The notes: generated from the letters alone by a model not told the origin. A stretch of DNA of 64,000 nucleotides from RHKX01 sp963839535 (GCA_963839535.1 CAWIVF010000005.1:62001-126000); one strand, 5' to 3'. Counted from the stretch's first letter, positions 36,257 through 45,904 are shown. Program-made: numbers and translations.

Positions 36257-36685
36257 TCAGTCCGCTCCGCCGGTGCTGATCACCCGCCGCTGGTGCGTAC
36301 CGACGCCGATCGTGCGGTCCCCCTCGCGGACCTCGACGTCGAAGTGGAGCTTGCGCTCATCGACGACCTCGGTGAGCGTCGCCGTGGCCGTGCAGACCGC
36401 TCCCTCGCCGGCTCCGGCCACGTGCTTGATGCAGACCTCGAAGCCGACGGTGGCCTTGCCCTCGGGGAGGCGCTCATAGACGAGCACCGAGGAGGTCCGC
36501 TCCATCATCGCGATCATCCCCGGGGTCGAGAGCACCGAGGCATCGATCGTCCCGCCGACGTCGGTGACCAGCGGCCCGGCCACCTCGAAATCATCGCTGC
36601 GGGTGATCCCCGCTTCGATCGGCCCGGAGTCGCCGTTCCCGCGCTCAGGCTGCGGGAGGTCCATCGCATCGTCGAGGTCGCTCAC
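36257..36685 (-). CDS. Thioesterase of the FlK-like hot-dog type
   Basis: The 142-residue product (GTG 36685) resembles fluoroacetyl-CoA-specific thioesterase relatives: STPGMIAMMERTSSVLVYER, ATVGFEVCIKHVAGAGEGA, VEVREGDRTIGVGTHQRRVI. Conserved Thr, Glu and His positions of the group are present (Thr in STPGM, Glu in MER, His in KHVA). It probably hydrolyses a short acyl-CoA. The start directly follows the SDR stop (TGAGTG). Confidence 0.7.
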   Translation of the reverse strand: MSDLDDAMDLPQPERGNGDSGPIEAGITRSDDFEVAGPLVTDVGGTIDASVLSTPGMIAMMERTSSVLVYERLPEGKATVGFEVCIKHVAGAGEGAVCTATATLTEVVDERKLHFDVEVREGDRTIGVGTHQRRVISTGGAD

Positions 36686-37421
36686 TCAGACCATCCCCAG
36701 GCCGCCGGAGACGCCGAGCGTCTCGCCGGTCACGTAGGAGCTCTCCTCCGCCGCGAGGAAGGCGACCGCGGAGGCGACCTCCTCGGGCTGGCCGAGGCGG
36801 CGCATCTGCGTCGTCGCGGCCATCGTCTCGATGATCTTGTCGCCGATCTCGCCGAGCTGGCGCGCGCGCTGGAGCAGCGGCGTGTCGATCGGGCCCGGGC
36901 GCGATCGAGTTGGCGGTGATGCCGTAGCGGGCGTTCTCCCGGGCGATCACCTTGGTGAAGGCGATCACGCCGCCCTTGGCGGCGGAGTAGACGGCCGAGC
37001 CCTTCGACCCGACCCGCCCCGCCTCCGAGGCGATGTTGACGATGCGGCCGTAGCGGGCGGCCTGCATGCCCGGCAGAGCGGCATGGGTGCAGGCGAGGAC
37101 GCCGACGAGGTTGAGCGCGATCAGCCGGTCCCAGAGCGCCGGATCGGTGTCGGTGAAGAACGCGAACTCGTCGGTCCCGGCGTTGTTGACGAGCACGTCG
37201 AGGGTCCCGATCGCCTCCACCGCCGCCTGCGCGGCGTCCGGGTCGGTGACGTCGAGGGCGACGGCCTCCGCCCCGGCCTCGGCGGCGACGCGCTCGGCCG
37301 ACTCGAGGTTGATGTCGCCGACGTGGACGCTCGCCCCCTCGGCGGCGAGCCGGGCGACGATGGCCTCGCCGATCCCGCTGCCCCCGCCGGTGACCAGCGC
37401 GGTTCTCCCTTCGAGCCTCAT
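36686..37421 (-). CDS. Short-chain dehydrogenase/reductase, frame-broken
   Basis: An NAD(P)-dependent oxidoreductase of about 244 residues. Cofactor motif ALVTGGGSGIGEAIVARL, DVLVNNAGTDEF, Ser in NIASEAGRVGSKG, and YSAAKGG with the catalytic Tyr/Lys. The frame breaks at 36897 within a GGGCCCGATCGAC; the next frame continues PIDTPLLQRARQLGEIGDKI and the C-terminal PEEVASAVAFLA, stopping at 36686. It is the first gene of the minus-strand operon. TATGCT lies 8 nt upstream of its ATG, and the divergent npdG starts 47 bp away. It resembles 3-hydroxyacyl-CoA dehydrogenase/FabG types. Confidence 0.85.
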
Positions 37422-37429
37422 TCGCCGAG

Positions 37430-37435
37430 AGCATA
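37430..37435 (-). promoter_or_regulatory. -10 hexamer of the SDR operon
   Basis: TATGCT (minus strand) ends eight bases before ATG 37421. It is one half of a compact divergent promoter pair with 37456-37461. Confidence 0.45.
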
Positions 37436-37455
37436 TGCGGCCGCCGCCGCCGGAA

Positions 37456-37461
37456 TAGACT
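37456..37461 (+). promoter_or_regulatory. -10 hexamer of the F420 operon
   Basis: TAGACT ends seven bases before ATG 37469, suggesting a leaderless transcript for npdG-cofD-cofC-cofE. Confidence 0.45.
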
Positions 37462-37468
37462 CGCCCCG

Positions 37469-38185
37469 ATGCCCGCCGACGCCGCCGAAGGCTCCTCCGA
37501 GCCCGCTCCCGTCCCGATCCTGGGAGGCACCGGCGCGCTCGGCTACGGCCTGGCGGTGCGCTGGGCGCAGGCCGGGCTCGACGTCGTGATCGGGTCCCGC
37601 GAGGCGGAGCGTGCCGCGGAGGCCGCCGAGCGCGTCCGCGCCGCGGTCGACGGCGCCAGGGTCGAGGGCCTCGCCAACGAGGAGGCCGCCTCCCGCGGGC
37701 CGATCGCCTTCCTCACCGTCCCCTTCCGCGCCCAGTCGGAGACCCTGAACAACCTGCGCGGCTCCCTCCAGGCCGGCCAGACCCTCGTCGACTGCACGGT
37801 GCCGCTCGCCGCGGCGGTCAGCGGCAAGGCGACCCGCTCGCTCGGCGTCTGGCAGGGCTCGGCGGCCGAGCAGGCGCAGGAGATGGTCCCCGAGGGGGTG
37901 ACGGTGGTCTCCGCCCTCCACACCGTCGGCGCCCCCAACCTCGCCGACCTCGACTCCACCCTGGACGAGGACATCCTCGTCTGCGGCGACAAGAAGCGCG
38001 ACAAGGCGCCGGTCGCGCGGCTGATCGAGCGCATCGACGGGCTTCGCGCGGTCAACGCCGGACCGCTCGAGATGGCCCGGATCGCCGAGCAGCTGACCCC
38101 GCTTCTGATCTCGGTGAACGTCCGCTACAAGGCCCACGCCGGACTGAAGCTCGTCGGGCTGCCGGACGGCGATCCCTGGGCGTGA
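37469..38185 (+). CDS. npdG: F420H2:NADP oxidoreductase
   Basis: Transfers hydride between reduced F420 and NADP. The intact 238-residue product has a Rossmann motif PILGGTGALGYGLAVRWAQA, VVIGSREAERAAEAAERV and VVSALHTVGAPNLADLDST typical of NpdG/Fno. It starts a four-gene plus-strand operon in which each gene overlaps or nearly touches the next. Its TGA overlaps the GTG of cofD (GTGA). Confidence 0.88.
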   Translation: MPADAAEGSSEPAPVPILGGTGALGYGLAVRWAQAGLDVVIGSREAERAAEAAERVRAAVDGARVEGLANEEAASRGPIAFLTVPFRAQSETLNNLRGSLQAGQTLVDCTVPLAAAVSGKATRSLGVWQGSAAEQAQEMVPEGVTVVSALHTVGAPNLADLDSTLDEDILVCGDKKRDKAPVARLIERIDGLRAVNAGPLEMARIAEQLTPLLISVNVRYKAHAGLKLVGLPDGDPWA

Positions 38186-39105
38186 GGGTCGTCTGCCTCG
38201 CCGGCGGCACCGGCGGGGCAAAGCTGGCGGCCGGTCTGCAGGAGCACGTCGGCGCCGACCTGAGCGTGATCGCCAACACCGGCGACGACACCGAGGCGCT
38301 CGGCGTGCACGTCTCGCCGGACCCCGACCTCTGCACCTACTGGCTCAGCGGGGAGATCGACGCGGAGCGCGGCTGGGGCATCGAGGGCGACTCCTTCCGC
38401 GTGTTCGAGCGGATGCAGCAGCTCGGTGCGCCCGGATGGTTCGGCCTCTCCGACCTCGACCTCGCCACCTGCCTCGAGCGGCGCCGGCGCCTCGACCTCG
38501 GGGAGCGCCAGACCGAGATCCAGGGCCGGATCGCACGCGCTCTCGGCGTCGCCGCCCGGGTGCTGCCGATGTGCGACGAGCCGGTGCGCACGCGGGTGCG
38601 GACCCCCGAGGGCTGGCGCGACTTCCAGGAGTACCTCGTCAAGGACGGCGCCGCGCCGCCGATCGAGGAGGTCTCGTTCGCCGGGATCGAGGCGGCCCGG
38701 CCGACGCCTGAGATCGCCGCCGCGATCGCGGCGGCCGACGTCATCGTGATCGGGCCGTCGAACCCGGTGATCTCGATCGGCCCGATCCTCGCGGTCCCCG
38801 GCCTGCGCGAGCTGCTCGCCGCCGCGGCGGCTCCCGTCGTGGCCGTGAGCCCGTTCGTCGCCGGCGAGGTGATCAAGGGGCCGACCGACAAGTTCATGCG
38901 CGCGATCGGGCGGGAGCCGTCGGCCGCCGGGGTCGCGGGGGCCTACGCGGGCACGATCGACGCGCTCGTCGTCGATGCCGCCGACCCCGCCCCCGATCCC
39001 GACGGCGTTCGCACCACCCGCCTCGACACGCTCATGCACGACGCGGCGAAGCGGGCCTCGGTCGCCCGGGACGTCCTCGACTACGCCGCCTCCCTGCGCG
39101 GCTGA
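38182..39105 (+). CDS. cofD: 2-phospho-L-lactate transferase / FbiA
   Basis: Adds the phospholactyl or phosphoenolpyruvyl moiety to FO during F420 synthesis. The intact 307-residue product (GTG start) carries CLAGGTGGAKLAAGLQEHV, VIANTGDDTEALGVHVSPD, CTYWLSGEID and VIGPSNPVISIGPILAVPG, all typical of CofD. Actinobacterial homologues use enolpyruvyl-GDP and form dehydro-F420-0; which donor applies here cannot be read from sequence. Confidence 0.93.
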   Translation: MRVVCLAGGTGGAKLAAGLQEHVGADLSVIANTGDDTEALGVHVSPDPDLCTYWLSGEIDAERGWGIEGDSFRVFERMQQLGAPGWFGLSDLDLATCLERRRRLDLGERQTEIQGRIARALGVAARVLPMCDEPVRTRVRTPEGWRDFQEYLVKDGAAPPIEEVSFAGIEAARPTPEIAAAIAAADVIVIGPSNPVISIGPILAVPGLRELLAAAAAPVVAVSPFVAGEVIKGPTDKFMRAIGREPSAAGVAGAYAGTIDALVVDAADPAPDPDGVRTTRLDTLMHDAAKRASVARDVLDYAASLRG

Positions 39106-39109
39106 TCCG

Positions 39110-39766
39110 GTGGCCGCCACCGCGATCCTCCCGGTGAAGCGCTTCGCCGCGGCGAAGACCCGCCTGGCCGGGTCGGCGGCCGCGGCCGACCGCCCGGCCC
39201 TGGCGGCGGCGATGCTCGCCGACGTCCTCGCCGCGCTCGGCCGCAGCGCGCGAGGTCGAGCGGGTGATCGTCGTCAGCGGGGAGCCCGCCGCGGTCGAGG
39301 CGGCGCGCGATGCCGATGCGGAGACGATCGACGATCCCCGACGACGCCGGCCACAGCGAGGCCGCCCGCCTCGGGGTCCGCGCGGCGCTCGGGGCCGGCG
39401 CCCGCCGGGTTGCGCTGCTCCCGGGCGACTGCCCGCTGCTCGACGGCGGCGGAGCTCGACGCGGCCCTCGCGAACCTCGAGACCGGGAGCGCCGGCGTCG
39501 TCCCGGACCGGCACGGAAGCGGCACCAACGCGCTGCTGCTCGACCCGCCCGGCGCGATCGAGCCCGCCTTCGGCCCGGGCAGCCGGGAGCGCCACCTCGA
39601 GCTCGCGGAGGCGGCCGGCGTGCGGGGAGTGCTGGTCGAGCTGCCCTCGCTCGCCCTCGACCTCGACACCGCGGACGACCTCGCCGAGCTGACCCGCCGG
39701 CTGCGCGCGGAACCCGGCCTGGCCCCGCGGACCGCGGCGGCGCTCGAGGCGCTGGAGACCCGGTGA
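39110..39766 (+). CDS. cofC: Phospholactate/PEP guanylyltransferase, three frame breaks
   Basis: Activates 2-phospholactate or PEP with GTP for CofD (FbiD in actinobacteria). From GTG 39110 the start ATAILPVKRFAAAKTRLAG is typical. Frames change near 39255, 39345 and 39445. Joined, they read REVERVIVVSGEP, DDAGHSEAARLGVRAALGAG, RRVALLPGDCPLL, AELDAALANLETGSAGVVPD and RHGSGTNALLLDPPGAI, ending in the original frame at 39766. Three insertions restore the frame, which supports random single-base errors in one real gene. It overlaps cofE by GTGA. Confidence 0.85.
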   Translation: MAATAILPVKRFAAAKTRLAGSAAAADRPALAAAMLADVLAALGRSARGRAGDRRQRGARRGRGGARCRCGDDRRSPTTPATARPPASGSARRSGPAPAGLRCSRATARCSTAAELDAALANLETGSAGVVPDRHGSGTNALLLDPPGAIEPAFGPGSRERHLELAEAAGVRGVLVELPSLALDLDTADDLAELTRRLRAEPGLAPRTAAALEALETR

Positions 39767-40508
39767 GCGGCATCGAGCTGATCCCGGTCCCGGGGTTGCC
39801 CGAGATCGAGGCGGGAGCGCCGCTCGCCGAGCTGATCGCCGCCCGGGTCGAGCTCGCCGAGGGCGACGTCCTCGACCATCGCGCAGAAGGTCGTCTCCAA
39901 GGCGGAGGGCCGGGCCGTCCGCACTCGACTCCGTCGCCCCCTCCGAGCGCGCCCGCGAGCTCGGCGCGCGGCTCGGCAAGGACCCCGCCCTGGTCGAGCT
40001 GATCCTCGGGGAGAGCCGCCGGATCGTTCGCGACGAGCGGGTCCTGATCGTCGAGACGAACTCCGGCCTGATCTGCGCCAACGCCGGCATCGACTCCTCC
40101 AACGTCGGGTCGGCGGGCGGCGTGCTGCTCCTGCCGGTGGACCCCGACGACTCGGCGCGGCGCCTGCGGGCGGAGCTGCGCGAGCTCACGGGCCGCCGGC
40201 TCGCGGTGATCGTCACCGACAGCTTCGGCAGGCCGTGGCGGGTGGGCCAGAGCGAGGTCGCGATCGGCTGCGCCGGAATCGACCCCCTCGACGACTGGCG
40301 GGGCAGGGTCGACCGCGACGGCCGCGAGCTGGCGGCGACCGAGGTCGCCCTCGCCGACCAGATCGCCGCGGCGGCGGACCTCGCCCGCGACAAGGACGAG
40401 GGGGTGCCGGTCGTGGTGGTCCGGGGCCTCGGCGACCGCGTGAACGAGGACGACGGCCCCGGCGCCGCGGCCCTGCAGCGCGACCCCGCCGACGACCTCT
40501 TCCGCTGA
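39763..40508 (+). CDS. cofE: F420-0:gamma-glutamyl ligase, frame-broken
   Basis: Adds the glutamate tail to F420-0. GTG 39763 gives IELIPVPGLPEIEAGAPLAE. Two shifts near 39885 and 39925 surround IAQKVVSKAEGRAV and LDSVAPSERARELGARLG; the rest (RIVRDERVLIVETNSGLICA, NAGIDSSNVGSAGG, VIVTDSFGRPWRVGQSEVAI) is clean. Length is about 247 residues, so the nitroreductase-like C-terminal domain that reduces dehydro-F420 in mycobacterial FbiB is absent. It is the last gene of the operon and is convergent with fbiC. Confidence 0.9.
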
Positions 40509-40526
40509 GCGGGAGCGACGGCCCCG

Positions 40527-42738
40527 CTAGTACGTCTCGAGCACCTCGTAGAGCGTGTTGCGCTGCGCCGGGGTGCGGCCGGCCCGGCGCGCCGCCCCGA
40601 TCAGGTCCTCCGGCTCGAGCCTGCTGCCGTGCTGGGAGCCGGCCATCCGCGAGATGCTCTCCTCCATCAGCGTGCCGCCGAGGTCGTTGACCCCCCAGCG
40701 CAGCGCCTCGGTCGCGGCATCGAGGCCCATCTTCACCCAGCTCGCCTGCAGGTTCGGGATCGAGCGGCCGAGCGCGAGCCTGAAGACCGCGGTGTGCTTG
40801 AGGTTCTCCTCGTCGGAGATCTCCTCGATCCCGTGGGTGCGGCCGAGCATCGTGTGGAACGGGATGAACGAGAGCGGGACGAACTCGGTGATGCCCCCGG
40901 TCCGCTCCTGCAGCTCGCGGATGACCCGCATGTGCTCGGCGAGCTCCCGCGGGGTCTCGATGTGGCCGAACATCACGGTCGAGGTGGAGCGCAGGCCGGC
41001 GCGGTGGGAGGCCTCGATGATCTCGACCCAGCGCGCGGCGGGGAGCTTGTTCGGGGAGATCCGCTGGCGGACGCCGTCCTCGAGCACCTCCGCGGCCGTG
41101 CCCGGCGTCGAGCCCAGCCCGCAGTCGCGGAGGTAGGCGAAGACGAAGTCGGGGTCGCGGCCGGAGCGCTCGCACATGAAGTGCACCTCCATCGGCGAGT
41201 AGGCGTGGAGGTGGATCTCCGGCGCGACCCGCTTCGCCCGCCGCAGCCATTCGCCGTAGTGCTCGAGCGTGTAGTCGGGGTGGATCCCGCCCTGCATGCA
41301 GATCTCGGTGGCGCCGAACTCGACCGCCTCGCGGATCCGCTCGGCGAACTCGTCGGGATCGAGGTGGTAGGCGTCGGGCGAGCGGCGCGTCTGGCCGAAC
41401 CCGCAGAACGCGCAGCCCACGGTGCAGACGTTGGTGAAGTTGATGTTGCGGTTGACGACGAAGGTGGCGACGTCCCCGGCGATCTCCGCCCGCAGCTCGT
41501 CGGCCGCCTGCCGCATGTCCTCGATCGCCTCGGGCCGGTCCTCGGCGAACAGCGCCGCCAGCTCGTCGGGGTCGAGCACGGCCCCGTCCCTGCCCTTGCC
41601 GATCGCGCGCGCCGCGACGTCGCCGTTCACGGCCGCCCGGCGGGAGGCCCCGTTGGACGGGGCCCGGTTGCGCGGCAGGAAGGTGGGATAGGCCGTCTCG
41701 AGCACGCCGAGCACGCCGGCGTCGACCCACTCGTCGTTCATGTACTGCGGGTAGACGCAGAGCCGCTCGGTCAGCGCGAACCCGGCCGGTCGCAGCCGCT
41801 TGCGGACCTGATGGGGGCTCGGGAACGGGTGCTCGGGGGAGATGTGGTCGCCGTTCGCCGAGAGCCCGCCGAGGTCGGTGGCTCCCGCCTCGAACGAGGT
41901 CCAGCCACCAGTCGGAGAGGTTCGGGGGCACCTGCACGCCGACGTCGGGCATCAGCCGGCGCGACTCCGCGACGAGCCGCTTCATCTCCTCGAGCGTCAC
42001 CGGCTCCGCCCAGGCCGGCCACTCCGGCTCAGCTCCGGCGGGGGACTCGGAGTCCGACCCGGCCCAGCGATCGCGGGAGGCGCGATCGGCGATGTCGGCG
42101 ACCTCCTGCCCGTAGTAGCGGGGGTGGGCGACGAAGTTCTGCAGGATCACCTCCTGGATGTGGCCGTGGCGCTCCTGCACCGCGGCGAGCGCCTCCAGCG
42201 ACGCGACCCGCTCGTCCTCGGTCTCGCCGATCCCGACGAGGATCCCGGTGGTGAAGGGGATCCGCTCCTCGCCGGCGGTCTCGATGAACTCGAGCCGCAC
42301 CGCAGGATGCTTGGTCGGCGAGCCCGCGTGGACCGTCTCCATCAGCCGCTCGCTCACCGACTCGAGCATCAGGCCCTGCGAGGCGGTCACCGCTCGCAGG
42401 CGGCGCAGGTCCGCGCGGGAGACGACGCCGACGTTCGTATGGGGAAGGAGCCCGCGCTCGAGCGCCCGCTCGCAGGCCCAGGCGACGTAGGAGGTGAAGT
42501 CGTCGTGGCCCCATTCGGCGAGCCGGGCGGCCACCAGGGGGTTCACCTCCGGCTTCTCGCCGGTCAGCACGAGGAGCTCCTTGACGTTCCGGCGCTGCGC
42601 CTCGTCGAGCCGCTCGATCACGTCCTCGGGCGAATGGAGGTGGGCCTGATGGGTGGCGAACGCGCAGTACTTGCAGTAGCAGCGGCACGTCCGCGACAGC
42701 GAGAGCGTGAGGTTGCGGGAATAGGTGACGCGCCGCAC
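40527..42738 (-). CDS. fbiC: FO synthase (fused CofG/CofH), frame-broken
   Basis: A bifunctional radical SAM enzyme making the deazaflavin FO from tyrosine and the flavin precursor. About 736 residues. GTG 42738 opens the CofG half with the cluster motif TCRCYCKYCAFATHQ. The frame breaks near 41900, where one extra T lies before a TCGA, and the next frame carries EAGATDLGGLSANGDHISPE. The CofH half has VCTVGCAFCGFGQTRRSPDA, MQGGIHPDYTLEHYGEWLR and HAYSPMEV. The fused form is typical of actinobacteria. TAGCTT lies 8 nt before the GTG. Confidence 0.93.
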
Positions 42739-42746
42739 AGCCGGTG

Positions 42747-42752
42747 AAGCTA
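42747..42752 (-). promoter_or_regulatory. -10 hexamer of fbiC
   Basis: TAGCTT (minus strand) ends eight bases before GTG 42738, consistent with a leaderless transcript. Confidence 0.4.
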
Positions 42753-42773
42753 GCGATCGGGCCAGCCCAACGA

Positions 42774-42800
42774 GAACGGGGCGCCCGTGGCGCCCCGTTC
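42774..42800 (-). terminator. Strong hairpin between aquaporin and fbiC
   Basis: A perfect 12-bp stem (GAACGGGGCGCC paired with GGCGCCCCGTTC) with a 3-nt loop, placed 24-50 bp downstream of the aquaporin stop on the minus strand. The T-run after it is weak. It most likely ends aquaporin transcription before the fbiC promoter. Confidence 0.7.
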
Positions 42801-42823
42801 GGTCAGCTCGTTTTCCGCGTGTC

Positions 42824-43594
42824 TCAGGTGCCGGGGGTGCGCTCGACCTGGACCGTCGCCTCGCCGGTTCGCCCGGCCTTGTCCTTGACGACGACCTCCT
42901 CGACCTCAGCGGCGACGATCACGAAGCGGTAGAAGGCGGCCGCAAGGAGCGCGCCGACGAGCGGGCCGACGATGTAGGGCCAGACGCCGCCCCACTCGCC
43001 GGAGATCAGGGCGGGCCCGAACCAGCGGGCCGGGTTGAGCGATGCGCCCGTCAGCGGCCCGAAGACCATCACGCAGAAGCCGAGGGTGAGTCCGATCGCC
43101 AGCGGGGCCCAGTCGCGCCAGGCGCGCTGGTTGAGCGCGACGGCGACGACCGCGAGGACGAGCAGGAAGGTGCCGATGCCCTCGACGATGGCGCCCTGGA
43201 ACTCGCCGCCGAGAAGGGGGCTGACCTGGACGGCGCCGTAGTTGCCGGCGGCGCCCTCGTCGACGAGCAGGCCGCGGACCAGCAGCGCGCCGAGCACGCC
43301 GCCCGAGAGCTGTGCGAGCACGTAGACCACCGCATCGACGGGATCGATCCGCTTGAGGGCAGCCGCGGCGGCGGTCACCGCCGGGTTGAGGTGCGCGCCG
43401 CTGACGCCCCCGAGCGTCTGGACCAGCATGAACAGGACGAACGCGTGCACCAGCCCGATGACTGCGAAGTCGGAGCCGAACTGGGCGGAGCTCCCCGTTG
43501 CGACGAAGAGGGTGACGACGGTCCCGACCACGAAGACCAGGAAGAACGTGCCGACGAGCTCCGTGATGTAGGCAGCAAGTCCTCGATCCTGCAC
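42824..43594 (-). CDS. MIP family aquaporin
   Basis: A water or glycerol channel with six membrane helices. The 256-residue product has both half-helix signatures, SGAHLNPAVTAAAAALK and GASLNPARWFGPALISGEW, and an acidic/charged C-terminal tail. The start is GTG 43594, eight bases behind a GGAGG; a TTG two codons upstream is too close to that site. Pyrophosphatase lies upstream on the same strand. Confidence 0.9.
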   Translation of the reverse strand: MQDRGLAAYITELVGTFFLVFVVGTVVTLFVATGSSAQFGSDFAVIGLVHAFVLFMLVQTLGGVSGAHLNPAVTAAAAALKRIDPVDAVVYVLAQLSGGVLGALLVRGLLVDEGAAGNYGAVQVSPLLGGEFQGAIVEGIGTFLLVLAVVAVALNQRAWRDWAPLAIGLTLGFCVMVFGPLTGASLNPARWFGPALISGEWGGVWPYIVGPLVGALLAAAFYRFVIVAAEVEEVVVKDKAGRTGEATVQVERTPGT

Positions 43595-43682
43595 TCTCAA
43601 TACCTCCAGTGAAGTTGTCGCCGCGGGGCGGCCGAGCGGCGGCAGTCTACCTCGGGTGCCCGGGGAACGAGCGCAGCGGGGC

Positions 43683-44188
43683 TCAGTCGCCGGCCGCGTC
43701 GTGCTCCGCCTGGAGCCGGCGCGCCTCGGCGAGGACCTCGAGCGCCTCGTCGCGGTCGCGCCAGCCGAGCGACGTCGACCTTCTTCTCCTCGAGGTCCTT
43801 GTAGACGCTGAAGAAGTGGGAGATCTCGTTCTGCAGCTGATCGGTGATGTCGCCGCGGTCCTCGAGGGTGTTCCAGCCGGGGTCGTGGCAGGGGACGCAG
43901 ATCACCTTGTCGTCGACCCCCTCCTCGTCCTCCATCTTGAACAGGGCGATCGGCTTGACCCGGATCACGCACCCGGGGAAGGTCGGCTCCGAGACGCAGA
44001 CGAGGCAGTCGAGGGCATCGCCGTCCTTGCCGCGATGGCCGATCAGGTAGCCGTAGTCGGTCGGGTAGACCGTCGAGCCCGCGAGGAAGCGGTCGAGCAC
44101 GATCGTCGTCGAGCTCCGTGTCGTACTCGTACTTGTTCCGCGATCCCTTGGGGATCTCGATGAACGCGAGGAGCTCGTCGTCCGCCAT
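43683..44188 (-). CDS. ppa: Inorganic pyrophosphatase, two frame breaks
   Basis: A family I soluble pyrophosphatase that pulls biosynthetic reactions forward. From ATG 44188: LLAFIEIPKGSRNKYEYDTE. The frame breaks near 44105 beside a TCGAC; the next frame runs VLDRFLAGSTVYPTDYGYLI, the metal site DGDALDCLVCVSEPTFPGCV, and VICVPCHDPGWNTLEDRGDI. It breaks again near 43785 and ends DRDEALEVLAEARRLQAEHD at 43683. Restored length is about 168 residues, normal for the family. Confidence 0.9.
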
Positions 44189-44218
44189 GCGCGGCCGAGG
44201 CTATCCTGCGCGCCAGAG

Positions 44219-45203
44219 ATGAGTCGGATTGCCGCGTCGCTGGCGGCCGTTCTCGTCGCGCTGGCGTTCGCCGGCTGCGGTGACGACGGCGCTGAACCGG
44301 ACGCGCCCTCGGTTGGCGCGTCCGTTTCCCTGGTCCTGGACTACCAGCCGAACGCCGTCCACGCCGGGATCTACTCCGCCATCGCCGAGGGCGACCTCGA
44401 GGACGAGGGCATCGACCTCGAGGTCCAGGAGCCCGGTCAGTCCACCGACGCGCCGAAGCTGCTGCGCGGCGGGCCGGGTCGATCTCGCGGTGATGGACAT
44501 CCACGACCTCGCGATCGCGCGCGATCAGGGCGCCGACCTGGTCGGCGTCGGCGCGATCGTGCAGCGGCCGCTTGCCGCCGTGATCGCCGCGGACCGGGAC
44601 GAGATCCGCAAGGCGACCAATCTCTTCGGAGCCACGGTCGGGGTCACCGGGCTTCCCTCCGACGACGCCGTCCTGCAGGCGATCCTCGATTCCACCGGTG
44701 CGGACGCCATCCCGCCGGAGGTGGTCACGATCGGCTTCGGCTCGGTGGCGGCTCTCTCCGCCGGCAAGGTCGACGCGGCCACCGCCTTCTGGAACGCCGA
44801 GGGCGTCGCCCTGCGCCGCTCCGGCGTCCCCACGCGCGAGTTCCGGGTCGACGACTACGGCGCCCCGAGCTACCCCGAGCTGGTTCTGGTCACGACGCGG
44901 GAGAAGCTCGAGTCGGAGCGAGAGGACCTGGCCGCCGACGCTCGCCGGGCTCCAGGCGGGCTACGAGCGTGCCGCGGCCGACCCGGAGGCGGCGCTCGGC
45001 GCGCTGCTCGAAGCCGTGCCCGGCCTGGTCGAGGGAGATCAGCGAGCCCAGCTCGATGCACTCGACGGAGCGTTCGAGCCGCCGCTCGTCCTCGACCGGG
45101 CCGTGCTCGAGGAATGGGCGGACTGGGAGCTGCGCTACGGGCTGGTGGACGACGCGGCCCGACGTCGAGGCAGTCGTTCGACTTCAGCCTTCTGGCCGGC
45201 TGA
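44219..45203 (+). CDS. Thi5/NMT1-like ABC-type substrate-binding lipoprotein, several frame breaks
   Basis: A lipobox signal (AVLVALAFAGCGDDG) precedes a periplasmic-binding-like fold: LVLDYQPNAVHAGIYSAIAE, GIDLEVQEP, DLAVMDIHDLAIARDQGADL, GSVAALSAGKVDAATAFWNA. The family binds pyrimidine or other thiamine-pathway precursors. Breaks near 44470, 44945, 45163 and 45173 rejoin one product of about 325 residues ending DFSLLAG. No permease or ATPase gene accompanies it. TATCCT lies at 44202-44207. Confidence 0.78.
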
Positions 45204-45513
45204 GCAGGCGCTCGACCAGCTCGGGCAGCTCCCGCGCCATCCGCGACCGCGGCACGACCTGGTCGAAGCCGGCGGCCTCGGCCGCCCTGCGGACTTCGAC
45301 GTCGACGTGTGAGTAGAAGCCGAGCGTCGGCGGGCCGATCGCGGCGACCTCCGCCGCATCGACGGCCTCCAGGTCGGCGACGATGAGGTCGGCCGAGGCG
45401 GCGTCGTCACCGGCGCTCCCGCGGATCTCCACCTCGTGCCCCGCCGCGCGCAGGGCGCCCTCCACCCGGCTGGCGAGCATCAGGTCGGTGACCAGCCCAA
45501 GGATCCGAGCCAC
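45184..45513 (-). CDS. Receiver-like single-domain protein
   Basis: A 109-residue protein with a response-regulator-like alternation of strands and helices (ILGLVTDLMLASRVEGALRA, DLIVADLEAVDAAEVAAIGP, PTLGFYSHVDVEVRRAAEAA, GFDQVVPRSRMARELPELVE). The phospho-acceptor region reads IVADLEAVD and the switch Lys position reads VVPRSR, so it may be a pseudo-receiver. It overlaps the convergent Thi5-like gene by 20 bp. Confidence 0.5.
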   Translation of the reverse strand: MARILGLVTDLMLASRVEGALRAAGHEVEIRGSAGDDAASADLIVADLEAVDAAEVAAIGPPTLGFYSHVDVEVRRAAEAAGFDQVVPRSRMARELPELVERLLSRPEG

Positions 45514-45519
45514 GGGGGC

Positions 45520-45882
45520 CTAGAGCGAGCGCCGCTCGCGGTACTCGCGCCGGACGCTCTCCGGCCTGCCCCACATCTGGGTGATCTCGGCCCGGCCCTC
45601 GTTGAGGTCGCGGACGATCAGCTCGCCCTCGATCCCCTGGCGGTCGAGCATCGTCAGCACCCAGGTGACCGTCTCCGGGGCGGCGGCATGGCCGAAGCCG
45701 TTGGCGACGTTGATGCGCCAGTGCCAGTCCGCCTCCGAGTACGGCTGCGCGTTGATCTGGGTCATCGGGATGGAGGCGTCGACGTAGCGGGTCTCGTCGA
45801 CCAGCCGGAGGTCGAGCTGCATGTCGGTCCAGTCGCGCGGAAGCGCCTCGACGATCTCCGCGAATGCGTCACCGAGTCCCAT
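45520..45882 (-). CDS. Conserved small protein of unknown function
   Basis: The intact 120-residue soluble protein from ATG 45882 (MGLGDAFAEIVEALPRDWTD MQLDLRLVDE). Regular strand/helix pattern, Trp-rich middle (ADWHWRINVANGFGHAAAPE) and charged end (EITQMWGRPESVRREYRERR). I do not recognise a family. It lies between the Nramp gene and the receiver-like gene on the same strand. Confidence 0.55.
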   Translation of the reverse strand: MGLGDAFAEIVEALPRDWTDMQLDLRLVDETRYVDASIPMTQINAQPYSEADWHWRINVANGFGHAAAPETVTWVLTMLDRQGIEGELIVRDLNEGRAEITQMWGRPESVRREYRERRSL

Positions 45883-45904
45883 TGGCGCAGCCTACTGAGA
45901 GCCC

